Shown in pieces: positions 1 through 8,113 of a DNA stretch of 64,000 nucleotides. Source of the DNA: Georgenia yuyongxinii. Its GTDB lineage: Bacteria; Actinomycetota; Actinomycetes; Actinomycetales; Actinomycetaceae. A model generated the notes under the pieces. The model had not been told where the DNA came from. It saw only the letters and a program-made list of their open reading frames with translations, and did not search any database. The stretch covers positions 2,480,001 to 2,544,000 of the forward strand of contig NZ_CP040915.1 in assembly GCF_006352065.1 (NCBI RefSeq), in the 5' to 3' direction. Position 1 is the first letter of the stretch. Each line of letters starts with the position of its first letter. The position numbers and the translations under genes were made by a program.

Positions 1-751
1 CGCAGTTGGCGATGACGGCCGGCTCCTCGCCCGCCGCGACGGCGGAGACCGTCTCGCGGACGGAGTCGCCCTGCTGGTAGTCGTACTTGGAGACGATCGT
101 GCCGCCGAGCTCGGTGAAGCGCTTCTCGAAGATCTCGCACTGGTTCTGCGTGTACTTCAGGGTGGTGTCCGTGAGGAGGACGGCGCTGGTCCAGCCCTGC
201 TCGTAGGCGAACTCGGCCTGGATCGTGGCCTCGCCGGGGGTCCCAGAGCCCATCGAGAACCCGTTCTCCAGCCCGCCGGCCGGCCCGTAGATCGGGTCGC
301 CGATGCAGGGGGCGATGCTCAGGACGTTCTCGGTCTCGGCGACGAGCGCGGCCGGGGAGGAGACGTCGTAGTCGCAGGTGACGATGAGGACCTCGGCACC
401 GCCACTGATGAGCTCGGTCGCCGCCGAGGCGTACCGGTCGAGGTTCGTGCCGGTGTCGATGACCTTCAGCTCGATCTGCTGCCCGCCGATACCACCCGCG
501 GCGTTGAGCGTCTCGGCCTCCAGCTTCATGGCGTTCAGGGGCGGGGTGTCGATCGGGCCCATGAAGCCCGACGACGCCATGACCACGCCGATGGTCACGG
601 TCTCGGCGCTGCCGGAGGGCTGGGTGCCCGCGGCACCGTCGGAGGTCTCCGCGGAGGGCGCGGGTTCCTCTTGGGCGCTGGAGACGCAACCGGCCAGGAG
701 GAGCGCCACGCCGGCAAGACCGGCGAGCGGTGCGATGCGAGGGAGGGACAT
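1..751 (-). CDS. Branched-chain amino acid-type ABC importer, substrate-binding lipoprotein (3' end off window)
   Basis: Reading the minus strand from the ATG at 751 gives an open frame that runs off the left edge, so only about 250 N-terminal residues are present. The N-terminus is a lipoprotein signal: a hydrophobic stretch ending in the lipobox LLAGC near residue 22, followed by a Ser/Glu/Pro linker. The mature part starts VTIGVVMASSGFMGP and continues with NAAGGIGGQ and ELISGGAEVLI, the usual pattern of periplasmic-binding-protein-like I (LivK/peripla_BP_6) proteins, which capture amino acids, amides or aromatic acids outside the membrane. Its permease and ATPase genes would be expected further left, outside the window. 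It has its own promoter region with a TTTGATCACA element shared with the neighbouring catabolic genes, so it is probably the uptake arm of that pathway (inference). Confidence 0.8.
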   Translation of the reverse strand, partial: MSLPRIAPLAGLAGVALLLAGCVSSAQEEPAPSAETSDGAAGTQPSGSAETVTIGVVMASSGFMGPIDTPPLNAMKLEAETLNAAGGIGGQQIELKVIDTGTNLDRYASAATELISGGAEVLIVTCDYDVSSPAALVAETENVLSIAPCIGDPIYGPAGGLENGFSMGSGTPGEATIQAEFAYEQGWTSAVLLTDTTLKYTQNQCEIFEKRFTELGGTIVSKYDYQQGDSVRETVSAVAAGEEPAVIANC

Positions 752-838
752 GTCACCACCGAGTTTCTGTTGGGGGTCCGAGGACAGGATCAGGCGGTCG
801 GGCCGGCGCCTGTGCCGGCCAGGGTCTGATACTGGCAG

Positions 839-848
839 TTTGATCACA
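839..848 (-). promoter_or_regulatory. Island operator (TTTGATCACA) upstream of the binding-protein gene
   Basis: TTTGATCACA matches 9 of 10 positions of the TGTGATCACA palindrome found at the other island promoters. It lies about 90 bp upstream of the ATG at 751. On the minus strand a TTGAAA (853-858) could be the -35 and CAGTAT (829-834) a weak -10 with 18-bp spacing. Unlike most other sites it is not directly abutted to the -35 box. Confidence 0.55.
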
Positions 849-940
849 GATATTTCAAGGAGTCTTGGTAAAGATCTTGTTACGGTCCTGCGTTCGGAGC
901 GCCGGTCACCGTGCTGCGTGCGCGGGGGCGCGCCCGCCAC

Positions 941-1008
941 CGACCGAGGGTCTTTGGGCCGAGCGAGCGTGGCCAACCATGCTCGCTCGGCCCCACGACC
1001 CTCGGTCG
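941..1008 (-). terminator. Composite hairpin terminator downstream of the ten-gene operon
   Basis: A 12-bp outer stem (CGACCGAGGGTC at 941-952 with 997-1008) encloses a second 12-bp stem (957-968 with 981-992) and a 12-nt loop. It begins 28 bp after the stop of the last operon gene, which is where a transcription terminator would sit. There is no T tract, as is common in actinobacteria. Its outer stem shares the CCGAGGGTC string with the hairpin at 23406-23466. Confidence 0.65.
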
Positions 1009-1035
1009 ACGCAGACGCCCCGGAGGGGATCGTCC

Positions 1036-2628
1036 CTACGAGGCCGGGACCGGCACCGAAGCCGCGGCGCCGACGATGCTGCGGTACTTCTCGACGACGG
1101 CGTCGGGGTCGCCGGCCGGGAGGATCGCCGCGATGTGGGCGTCCGGGCGCAGCAGGACCACCACGTCCTCCCCCACGCCGAGCCGGCGGCGCAGCCGCTC
1201 CGAGGGGTCGAAGAGGGCCCGGTCGCGTAGCCCGGAGTCGTGCGGGGCGTCCCAGCGGCTGACCACGTAGTGCCGCAGGCCCGGCCGCGTCGGGCCGGGG
1301 ATGTTCGGCTGCCGGCGGGCGTCGGTGAAGTGGAGCGCGACGAACGAGTTCGCGCACAGGTCGTGCACGTACGTCTGGCCGTCGGGCCCGAAGACCGGCA
1401 GGTCGGGTGCGCGGTCCCCCGCCGTGACGGGCAGCGGCACGTCGCCGGACTTGACCATCGACCACTCGCCGTCGCCGTCCACGTCGAGCTTCACGCCGAG
1501 CAGGGCGCGGGTGAACGCGTTGCCCCAGTTGCCCTCACCCATGGCGGGTGCGCCCTCGGCCCGGCGGCCCATGTTCGCGCGCGCCGCCTCGGCGAGAGCC
1601 CCGGAGCCCTTGATGGCCACGGGAGCCTGCTCCTGCTCGTAGCCGGCGAGCACCGACTCGTCGGCCCAGCCCCGGAAGAGCCAGGCCAGCCGCCAGGGCA
1701 GGTTCGAGGCGTCGAGGATGCCGGTGTTGAGCCCGAGCGCCCACATCGGGGTGATGAGGTGCGCGGCGTCGCCCATGAGGAAGACCCGGCCCACGTTCCA
1801 CGTCTCGGCCACGCGGTGGTGGACGCTGTAGATGTTCGTGCCCAGGATCTCCATCGAGTCCGTCTCGCCGATGAAGCGGGCCACCTTCTCGGCGAACTCC
1901 TCCCGGGTCGGTTCCGGGCGGCCGGGGCCGAGGGGGAAGAGGAAGCGCCAGCAGTGCGGCTGGCGCACGAGCACCATCCACTCCTGCGGGTCGCCGAAGT
2001 ACGCCAGGTAGGGGTAGTCGCGCGGGTTGGCCAGGTCGAGGTCCACCTTGAGGTCGACGAGGCTGTACCGGTCCTCGAGCGTCTTGCCCTCCACGGTGAT
2101 GCCGAGCAGGCGGCGGACGGTCGAGTGCCCGCCGTCGCAGGCCAGGACGTAGCCGGCCTCCTGGATCACCTCACCCGCGGGCCCGTCGAGGGTGAGCTCG
2201 ACCCGGTCGCCGTGGTCGGTGAAGGTCCGCAGGCGGTGGCCCATGCGCAGGGCCCCGGGGGCCTTGCGCTCCAGGGCGTCGCGCAGCAGCGGCTCGAGCT
2301 CGTGCTGGGGGATGTTGATGACGAACGGGTATCGGGTGTCCTCGGTGAGGTCGCCGGTGCGCACGGACAGCGTGGAGGTGTTCGTCGCGCGGTCCAGCTC
2401 GCCGATCTCGTCCACCCGCACAGCGGCGCGCAGCACGTCGTCGAGAGCCCCGTAGCGGTGCAGCACCTCCAGGGTGCGGGTGAGGATCGTGCCCGCCTTG
2501 GTGTCCAGCGACAGGCGGTCGTCCTCCTCGTAGACGACGACGGGCACACCGTAGTGCGCAAGTCCGATCGCAGTGACAAGACCGATAGGACCGCCACCGA
2601 TGACGGCGACAGGCAGCTCGCGAACCAT
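1036..2628 (-). CDS. FAD-dependent aromatic hydroxylase (class A flavoprotein monooxygenase, PheA/TfdB/MhpA-like)
   Basis: The 530-residue protein opens with a dinucleotide fold (VIGGGPIGLVTAIGLAHYG, about residues 7-25), has the class A DG motif (LACDGGHSTVRRLLGI, about residue 160) and the GD motif (RVFLMGDAAHLITPMWALG, about residue 285), and ends in the thioredoxin-like C-terminal domain usual for phenol hydroxylase-type enzymes of 520-600 residues. Such enzymes use NAD(P)H and O2 to hydroxylate an aromatic ring in the cytoplasm. The ATG at 2628 overlaps the stop of the upstream SDR (TAATG) and has GGAGGAG ahead of it, so the far longer open frame that extends upstream is not the gene. 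It is the last gene of the operon. The aromatic substrate is unknown. Confidence 0.85.
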   Translation of the reverse strand: MVRELPVAVIGGGPIGLVTAIGLAHYGVPVVVYEEDDRLSLDTKAGTILTRTLEVLHRYGALDDVLRAAVRVDEIGELDRATNTSTLSVRTGDLTEDTRYPFVINIPQHELEPLLRDALERKAPGALRMGHRLRTFTDHGDRVELTLDGPAGEVIQEAGYVLACDGGHSTVRRLLGITVEGKTLEDRYSLVDLKVDLDLANPRDYPYLAYFGDPQEWMVLVRQPHCWRFLFPLGPGRPEPTREEFAEKVARFIGETDSMEILGTNIYSVHHRVAETWNVGRVFLMGDAAHLITPMWALGLNTGILDASNLPWRLAWLFRGWADESVLAGYEQEQAPVAIKGSGALAEAARANMGRRAEGAPAMGEGNWGNAFTRALLGVKLDVDGDGEWSMVKSGDVPLPVTAGDRAPDLPVFGPDGQTYVHDLCANSFVALHFTDARRQPNIPGPTRPGLRHYVVSRWDAPHDSGLRDRALFDPSERLRRRLGVGEDVVVLLRPDAHIAAILPAGDPDAVVEKYRSIVGAAASVPVPAS

Positions 2629-3353
2629 TACTTCTCCTCCTTGCTGAACACCCGGTCGCGGGTGAGGGTCGAACCGGTCATGGTGGCGGCGTCGGACATG
2701 AGGTACATCAGGGGTCCGACGACGTCGGCCGCCACCCCGACGCCGGTGGTGCGCAGCCACTGCTCGTACTCGGGCCCGGGCGGGTTGGCCGCCCGCATCT
2801 GGGGGGTGTCGATGACGCCCGGGAAGACGGTGTTGACGCGCACCCGGTGCTCGGCGACCTCGGCCGCGAGCGACTGCAGGAACGCGACGAGGGCGGCCTT
2901 GCTCGCCGCATAGGCGGACGCCTCGGCGTGGCCCGTCCGGGCCAGCCCGGAGGCGAACGCGACGACCGAGCCGGACCGACGCCGCACCATGTGCGGCACC
3001 ACCGCCTGGCACGCCCACACGACGCCGTCGAGATTGATCGCGAGGGTGCGCCGCCAGGTCTCGGCGTCCATCTCCAGCACAGGCACGCGCGGCTGGACGG
3101 CCGCGCCCGCGACGAGCCCGTCGATCCGGCCGTGCCGGTCCACGATCTGCTCCACCGCGGCGTGGACGGCGTCGCGGTCGGCGACGTCGACGTGCACGTG
3201 CTCCACGCCGTCGGTGCTCGGCCCCTCGGCCACGTCCAGGACGACGGCATGCCCGCCGGCCGTGGCGTACTCCCGAGCGACGGCCGCGCCGATCCCGGAC
3301 GCACCGCCCGTGACCACCAGGACGTGACCGGTGGCGTCAAACGTTGCCCTCAC
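2628..3353 (-). CDS. SDR family oxidoreductase
   Basis: A 241-residue classical short-chain dehydrogenase/reductase with the cofactor motif TGGASGIG (about residues 14-21), a structural Asn in the LAINLDG segment, a catalytic Ser in AFASGL and the YAASK Tyr/Lys pair. The GTG start at 3353 overlaps the stop of the preceding gene by 4 bp (GTGA), and the stop overlaps the start of the next gene, so translation is probably coupled. SDRs interconvert alcohols and carbonyls or dehydrogenate cis-diols with NAD(P). Here it would process a product of the ring-attacking enzymes (inference). The C-terminus, VFSKEEK, supplies the RBS for the next gene. Confidence 0.85.
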   Translation of the reverse strand: MRATFDATGHVLVVTGGASGIGAAVAREYATAGGHAVVLDVAEGPSTDGVEHVHVDVADRDAVHAAVEQIVDRHGRIDGLVAGAAVQPRVPVLEMDAETWRRTLAINLDGVVWACQAVVPHMVRRRSGSVVAFASGLARTGHAEASAYAASKAALVAFLQSLAAEVAEHRVRVNTVFPGVIDTPQMRAANPPGPEYEQWLRTTGVGVAADVVGPLMYLMSDAATMTGSTLTRDRVFSKEEK

Positions 3354-4981
3354 GCGTGCACCTTCTCTTTCTGCTTCTCCCCCGCGCGGCGCGGTGCCGG
3401 GCGGAGCGTTCGTGCCCGGCGGACCAGGCGGTGTGCGGCGCGGTAACCCGAGCCGGCGCCAAGACCCGGCCCGGGGTGGACGGCCGCGCCGATGTGCACG
3501 AGGGCGTCCACGCCGGTTCCGCCGGCGCCTTGCGGGAAGGGGCGCCACCACAGGTTCTGGTCCAGCTCCGCCGAGCCGCCGTAGGGGTCGCCGGCGATGG
3601 CGTTGGGGTTGCGGGCGAGCAGGTCGGCCGGGGTGGTGACCCGCACGTCGCGGACGGCGCCGCGCAGCCCGGGGGCGTGCGCGGCCACGCGGTCCAGCAC
3701 CCGGTCGGCGTAGGCCCGGGCGAGCTCCGGGGTCCAGGCCCCGTCGGGACGGAGCTCCCCCGCCGCGTCGCCGACGGGCGCGAACGGCACCTCCTGGAGC
3801 TGGAGCCAGAGGGCGCCGGTGCCGGCCGGGACGCGGGAGGGGTCGAGCAGGTGCTGGCGGCCGACGACCACGGTGGGACGCTGCGGCAGGAGCCCGGCCA
3901 GCGCCTCGGCGCAGGCGACACCGGTGGACGCCGACCCGTCGCTGACGTGCACGAGCGGGATGTCGGCGAGCCGCTCGTCGGTCCACTCCAGCGGCCGGTC
4001 GAGGGTCACGTGCACATGCATCGCGGCGCGGCCGGGCTGGTACGTGGCGGCCCCCGCGCGCCGGGCCTGAGGTGCCGCGGCCCCGAGGAGGTCGCCGTAG
4101 AGCGCCTGCGGGGACACCGAGGCAAGGACGGCCCGACGGGCGAGGATCCGCTCACCGCCGGCGTCGACGCCGACCGCCCGGCCGCCGCGCACGAGCACGC
4201 GGTCCACGTGCACGCCGGTGCGGACGTCGACGCCGAGCTCGGAGAGCAGGCCCTCGAAGGCGGCGACGAAGTTCCCGGCCCCGCCCTCGACGACGGGCAG
4301 CCCGGCCAGGTGCGTCGTGGCGGCGAAGAGCGGCAGCATGAAGCCGCCCGAGGCGGCGTCCGGCGAGAGGCCGGCGTGCAGGAGCCACGGGACCCAGAGA
4401 TGGTCGACCTCGGGTCCGTGGAAGGTGCGGCCCGCCCAGGACCGGCCCGAGCTGAGCAGGTCCCGGGTCAGGCGCTCGGAGCCGCGCAGCCCCGACCGGC
4501 CGCCGAGGCGCAGCGCCGCCCCGAGGCCGGCCGGGGCGCGCAGGTCGGCACCCATGAGCGCGCCGATACGGTCCGCGCGGCGGCCGAACTCGTCCACCAT
4601 CTGCAGGTAGGCCCGCCGGTCGCCCGGCGACATGACGGCGGCGGTGAGCGCGGGGTCGCGGTGCGCCACGGTGACCCGGCCGCCGTCCGCCACGCTGGCG
4701 GTCACGGCGCCGTCGGTGTTGCGGTAGCGCAGCCCGTGCCGCTCCAGGTCGGGCCCGAGCTCGGCGAAGGCCGGCGAGGTCACGAAGAGCGGGTGCCAGG
4801 AGGAGTAGAGGTCGTCGACGTACCCCGGCGTCGTCGCCTCGGCGGAGGCGATGAAGCCGCCGATCCGCTCGTTGCGGTCCATCAGGACCACGTCCCAGCC
4901 CGCGCGGGCCAGCACGGCGGCGGCGACCATCCCGTTGACGCCGCCTCCGACGACGACGGCGTCCGCCGCGGCCGCGCTCAC
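3350..4981 (-). CDS. Phytoene desaturase-like FAD-dependent oxidoreductase
   Basis: A 543-residue flavoprotein with an N-terminal FAD motif (VVVGGGVNGMVAAAVLARAGWDVVLMDRNERIGG) followed by the substrate-pocket stretch YVDDLYSSWHPLFV. The C-terminus has the FAD-closing pattern VHIGAAVHPGPGLGAGSG typical of the CrtI/PYROXD2-like NAD(P)/FAD oxidoreductases. Length fits that family (500-550). Members desaturate or oxidise diverse substrates. With no carotenoid genes nearby, a carotenoid role is unlikely and an oxidation step in the catabolic route is more plausible (inference). The GTG start at 4981 overlaps the upstream FMN reductase stop by 4 bp, and its own stop overlaps the SDR start. Confidence 0.8.
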   Translation of the reverse strand: MSAAAADAVVVGGGVNGMVAAAVLARAGWDVVLMDRNERIGGFIASAEATTPGYVDDLYSSWHPLFVTSPAFAELGPDLERHGLRYRNTDGAVTASVADGGRVTVAHRDPALTAAVMSPGDRRAYLQMVDEFGRRADRIGALMGADLRAPAGLGAALRLGGRSGLRGSERLTRDLLSSGRSWAGRTFHGPEVDHLWVPWLLHAGLSPDAASGGFMLPLFAATTHLAGLPVVEGGAGNFVAAFEGLLSELGVDVRTGVHVDRVLVRGGRAVGVDAGGERILARRAVLASVSPQALYGDLLGAAAPQARRAGAATYQPGRAAMHVHVTLDRPLEWTDERLADIPLVHVSDGSASTGVACAEALAGLLPQRPTVVVGRQHLLDPSRVPAGTGALWLQLQEVPFAPVGDAAGELRPDGAWTPELARAYADRVLDRVAAHAPGLRGAVRDVRVTTPADLLARNPNAIAGDPYGGSAELDQNLWWRPFPQGAGGTGVDALVHIGAAVHPGPGLGAGSGYRAAHRLVRRARTLRPAPRRAGEKQKEKVHA

Positions 4982-5523
4982 GCGGTCACCTCGGTGGCGA
5001 CCGGGTGTGCTCGCGCCGCCACCCGGGCGGCGACGGCGGGGGCGAGCACGGCCAGGTAGGTGGTGCTCCAGGCCTCGAGGGCGGCGCCGGGGTCGGTGAG
5101 GTCGGCGTCGAGCACGAACACCCCGCGGGTGGGCATGCTCGCGCCGATCTCCACCAGGACCGGGCGCAACGAGGTCTCGACGGCGAGGGCGTGGTGCGGG
5201 GCGCCGGCCACCATGAGCGGCACGGTGGGGATGCCGAGCAGCGCGTCGGCCGCGAAACGGTCCAGGAACGCCTTGAGCAGACCGGTGTAGGTGGCCTTGT
5301 AGGTGGGTGAGGCGACGACGAGGGCGGCGGCGCCGCGTACTGCGTCCACCGCCTCCGCGACGGCGGCCGAGGCCGGGTCGAAGAGCTCCCCGGCGAGCTC
5401 GGCCAGCTCGATCACGCGCACCTCGCCGTCGCCGGCCACCCGCCGGCCCAGGGCGCGCGCCACAGCGGCGGTACGCGATCCGGGCCGGGGGTTGCCCACG
5501 ACCACGACGACGTTCCCGTTCAT
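4978..5523 (-). CDS. NADPH-dependent FMN reductase (SsuE/MsuE-like)
   Basis: A 181-residue flavodoxin-fold reductase with the FMN phosphate loop GNPRPGSRTAAVARAL near the N-terminus and the ASPTYKATYTGLLKAFLDR segment diagnostic of the SsuE/MsuE/chromate reductase group. These enzymes make free FMNH2 for two-component monooxygenases. The ATG overlaps the stop of the upstream LLM monooxygenase gene (ATGA at 5520-5523), strongly suggesting that this is the reductase partner of that enzyme. It is the only such reductase in the window, so it may also serve the second LLM enzyme at 15605. Confidence 0.88.
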   Translation of the reverse strand: MNGNVVVVVGNPRPGSRTAAVARALGRRVAGDGEVRVIELAELAGELFDPASAAVAEAVDAVRGAAALVVASPTYKATYTGLLKAFLDRFAADALLGIPTVPLMVAGAPHHALAVETSLRPVLVEIGASMPTRGVFVLDADLTDPGAALEAWSTTYLAVLAPAVAARVAARAHPVATEVTA

Positions 5524-6647
5524 CGGGGCTTCCGCACGCCCTTGCGCTCCAGCCGCGGGAGCACCTCCTGGGCGAAGTACTCGAGCTCGGAGACGTAGTC
5601 GACGAAGGCCAGCGTCAGGCCGGAGAAGCCGGCCCGGTAGTAGCGCTCGAGCTCGTCGGCCACGTCGTCCGGCGTGCCGTACAGCGGGACGGACCCGTGC
5701 CCGGCGGCGAAGCGCGACCGGTAGGTGGCGAGCATCTCGGGGGTGAAGGACTTGGCGTGGAGGTTCTGCAGGCGCATGAGGTTGTCGACGGCGGACCAGT
5801 CGGCGTTCTCCTCCGCGTAGTAGTGGAGAAACTCCTCGGCCTCCTTGCGGGTGGGGCGGCACACCACGTGGCTGGGCGTGAGCACACCGAACTCGCGGCC
5901 GTAGGCCTCCTGCGCGTGGCTGGAGAGCTTCTCCACGATGCCCGCACCGTCCTCGGGACCGAAGACGTTGGTGAAGACGTAGTCGGCGTTGCGGGCGCCG
6001 AACTCGCGCCCCTGGCCCGAGGATCCGGCGTTGAGGATCGGCATCCGGCCGCCGAACGGCTTGGGGTTGCCGTAGATGTGCTTGCCGTTGAAGAAGCGGC
6101 CGTCGTGGTCGAACGGCGCGTCCTCGCTCCAGATGCGCTGGATGAGGTCGAACCACTCCTGGGCTCGGGCGTAGCGGTCGTCGTGCTCCTTCGGCAGGTC
6201 GACACCGAAGATCTCGTACTCCGGCTGGTTCCAGCCGGCGACGACGTTGAGCCCGGCACGGCCGTGGCTGAGCTGGTCGATGGTGGCGAGCTGCTTGGCG
6301 ACGACGACCGGGTGGTTGAAGGCGGTGTGCACGGTGGAGAAGATCGTGATGTTTTTCGTCTTCGCCAGCAGCCCGGCCGCCCAGGTCAGAGTCTCCAGGA
6401 CGCCGCCGTGGAAGTTTGTCTCGCCCCCGTACCCGATCCACCGGGCGATGGGCAGCAGGAAGTCGATGCCGACCTCGTCGGCGAGGATCGCCATCCGCTC
6501 GTTGTCGTCCCAGCTCGCGGACCAGCGCTCCTCGATCTTCGTGACGGCGAAGCCGCCGGAGCAGTTCGCGCTGAAGAGCCCTAGCTTCAGGCCGGTGTCG
6601 GCCAGCATCGGGCGGACCTGCTGCTGGGTGTCGAGGGTCTGGGTCAT
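5520..6647 (-). CDS. LLM-class flavin-dependent monooxygenase, RutA/SfnG-like (copy 1)
   Basis: A 375-residue luciferase-like monooxygenase. The pattern GLFSANCSGGFAVTKIEERW, then RWIGYGGETNFHGG, NVVAGWNQPEYEIFGV and NAGSSGQGREFGARNADYVFTN, resembles the branch containing pyrimidine oxygenase RutA, dimethylsulfone monooxygenase SfnG and DszA, enzymes that cleave C-N or C-S bonds with reduced FMN and O2. The ATG at 6647 is preferred over GTG 6650 because AAGGAG lies 6 nt before the ATG. The cognate FMN reductase overlaps its stop. A 60-bp gap precedes it, the only real break within the operon. A closely similar paralog lies at 15605-16738. The likely job is oxidative ring opening or desulfonation; the choice between them cannot be made from the sequence. 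Confidence 0.87.
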   Translation of the reverse strand: MTQTLDTQQQVRPMLADTGLKLGLFSANCSGGFAVTKIEERWSASWDDNERMAILADEVGIDFLLPIARWIGYGGETNFHGGVLETLTWAAGLLAKTKNITIFSTVHTAFNHPVVVAKQLATIDQLSHGRAGLNVVAGWNQPEYEIFGVDLPKEHDDRYARAQEWFDLIQRIWSEDAPFDHDGRFFNGKHIYGNPKPFGGRMPILNAGSSGQGREFGARNADYVFTNVFGPEDGAGIVEKLSSHAQEAYGREFGVLTPSHVVCRPTRKEAEEFLHYYAEENADWSAVDNLMRLQNLHAKSFTPEMLATYRSRFAAGHGSVPLYGTPDDVADELERYYRAGFSGLTLAFVDYVSELEYFAQEVLPRLERKGVRKPR

Positions 6648-6710
6648 CACGGTCTCCTTGCGGTTGAGCAGGCGGTAGGGCGCTGAGGGCGGTCGGGGCG
6701 GGTCCGGCAG

Positions 6711-7673
6711 TCAGGCGGTCTGGGTGGCGAGGCGGCCGAGGGCGGCGGCCGCGTTGTCGACGGCGGCCAGGCGCTGGGCGTCGCCGCCACGGTGGGCGAG
6801 CAGGGCGAGCGGGTCGGTCGAACCCATGGGGAACGGCCAGTCGCTGCCCAGCAGCAGCCGGTCGGAGCCGAAGACCTCGGCTGCGAGGTCCACGACGGCG
6901 GGGTCGTGGGCGAGGGTGTCCACGTAGAGGCGGCGGACGGCCTCGCGTGGCGGCAGCTCCAGCCGGGCGACGCCGGGCCGGTCGGTGTCGTAGCCGTGCT
7001 GCCAGCGCCCCACGACGGCCGGCACCACGCCGCCGCAGTGCGACAGGATCACCCGCACGCGCGGGTAGGTGCTCAGCACGCCGCCGAAGACGAGCTCCGC
7101 GGTGGCCACGCCGGTCTCGGCCGGGTTGCCGAGGAGGTTGGCCAGGTAGTACCGGGTCAGGCGGACGTCCGGGGCGGCGCCGGGGTGCAGCAGCAGGGTG
7201 CGGCCGTCCTCGTCGAGCATGCGCCACAACGGGGCGAGGGCCGCGTCGTCGAGCGCGTGCGATCGCCCCCCGGCGGACGCGACCACACCCGCCCAGCGGA
7301 CGTCGTCGCGCACGGCGGCGTACGTCGCGGCGGCGACGTCGGGGTGCTCGAGCGGCAGGTAGGCCAGGGGCAGCAGCCGGGTGTGCCCGGCCACCGCCCG
7401 CAGCATCCCGTCGTTGAGCGCGTGCCCCCAGACTGCCGCCTGCTCCGCCGGAAGATGCTGCCGGAAGAACGGCGGCGGCGCGGACACGACGGCGGAGTCC
7501 AGACCGGCGTCGTCGAGGTAGGTCTCGAGGTCGCCGGGCTCGTAGAGCCCCGCTGGCCCGACGGTGTGCCCGTCCACGGCAAGCCGTCCGCCGTCGGCGG
7601 CCACACCCGCCACCACGGCCTCGAGGACCGGGGCGAGATGGGTGTGGACGTCGACGGAGCCCAGCAGGCTCAC
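6711..7673 (-). CDS. Amidohydrolase-2 family metal-dependent hydrolase or decarboxylase
   Basis: A 320-residue TIM-barrel protein with the metal ligands expected for the PF04909 (ACMSD/LigW-like) family: DVHTHL at residues 8-13, LLLHPG near 180, ILSHCGG near 225 and the terminal Asp in LLGSDWPFPMG near 285. Members hydrolyse amides or decarboxylate aromatic and muconate-type acids in the cytoplasm. The GTG start at 7673 overlaps the CoxG stop (GTGA). Next to a ring-oxygenating LLM system, hydrolysis of a ring-opened formamide or amide, or decarboxylation of an intermediate, would be fitting (inference). Confidence 0.82.
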   Translation of the reverse strand: MSLLGSVDVHTHLAPVLEAVVAGVAADGGRLAVDGHTVGPAGLYEPGDLETYLDDAGLDSAVVSAPPPFFRQHLPAEQAAVWGHALNDGMLRAVAGHTRLLPLAYLPLEHPDVAAATYAAVRDDVRWAGVVASAGGRSHALDDAALAPLWRMLDEDGRTLLLHPGAAPDVRLTRYYLANLLGNPAETGVATAELVFGGVLSTYPRVRVILSHCGGVVPAVVGRWQHGYDTDRPGVARLELPPREAVRRLYVDTLAHDPAVVDLAAEVFGSDRLLLGSDWPFPMGSTDPLALLAHRGGDAQRLAAVDNAAAALGRLATQTA

Positions 7674-8113
7674 GCGGGGACGGGCGCCGTCGCGGCCGCC
7701 CGTGCGGTCGCGCGCAGCACCTCGTCGATGACGCGGTGGGCGATCTCGCCGGCCACCCGCTGCCCGACGCTCGCCGCCGGGCCGGCCACCAGCACGTCCG
7801 CCTGCCAGGCGACGCGTGCGCCGTCGCCGGTGGGCTCGAAGGTCAGCTGGATGTCCGCGGTGACGGCGTTGTTGCCGCGCTGGGCGACCACCCCCACCAC
7901 GGCGGAGGTGTCGGTGACCTCGCCGGCGGTGATGGTGGTGTCGAACCGGATCGGGCCGAGCGCGATGACCGGGTGGAAGCCCGCCTTGATCGCGCCGTCG
8001 CCGGCCTCGACGTCGGTGAACGTCGGGACGGCGGCGAGCACCTCGGGCGAGGTGGCCAGGCGTCGCAGGGCGGCCGGGGTGGCCGGGGTGTCGAACGTGC
8101 CGTCGAGCCTCAT
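7670..8113 (-). CDS. CoxG-like SRPBCC family protein
   Basis: A 147-residue START/SRPBCC-fold protein (MRLDGTFDTPATPAALRRLATSPEVLAAVPTF...), matching the CoxG subfamily found next to molybdenum hydroxylases. CoxG proteins are implicated in assembling or membrane-anchoring the Cox enzyme. The C-terminal amphipathic Ala-rich tail seen here is shorter than in membrane-anchoring forms. It overlaps the stop of the large subunit gene (ATGA at 8110-8113) and the start of the amidohydrolase gene. Confidence 0.75.
   Translation of the reverse strand: MRLDGTFDTPATPAALRRLATSPEVLAAVPTFTDVEAGDGAIKAGFHPVIALGPIRFDTTITAGEVTDTSAVVGVVAQRGNNAVTADIQLTFEPTGDGARVAWQADVLVAGPAASVGQRVAGEIAHRVIDEVLRATARAAATAPVPA

Noticed and set aside
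1240-2913. A 557-residue plus-strand open frame over the FAD hydroxylase
   Set aside because: It is the mirror frame of real genes in GC-rich DNA, with composition dominated by Val/Gly/His/Arg and no family resemblance.
1036-3018. A 660-residue open frame containing the FAD hydroxylase
   Set aside because: The first 130 residues are Arg/Gly-rich shadow sequence antisense-framed to the SDR gene; the hydroxylase begins at the RBS-preceded ATG 2628.
5520-6647. A firm RutA, SfnG or DszA name for the LLM enzymes
   Set aside because: They share motifs with all three groups, and none of the rut, sfn or dsz partner genes (rutB, dszBC and so on) are present.
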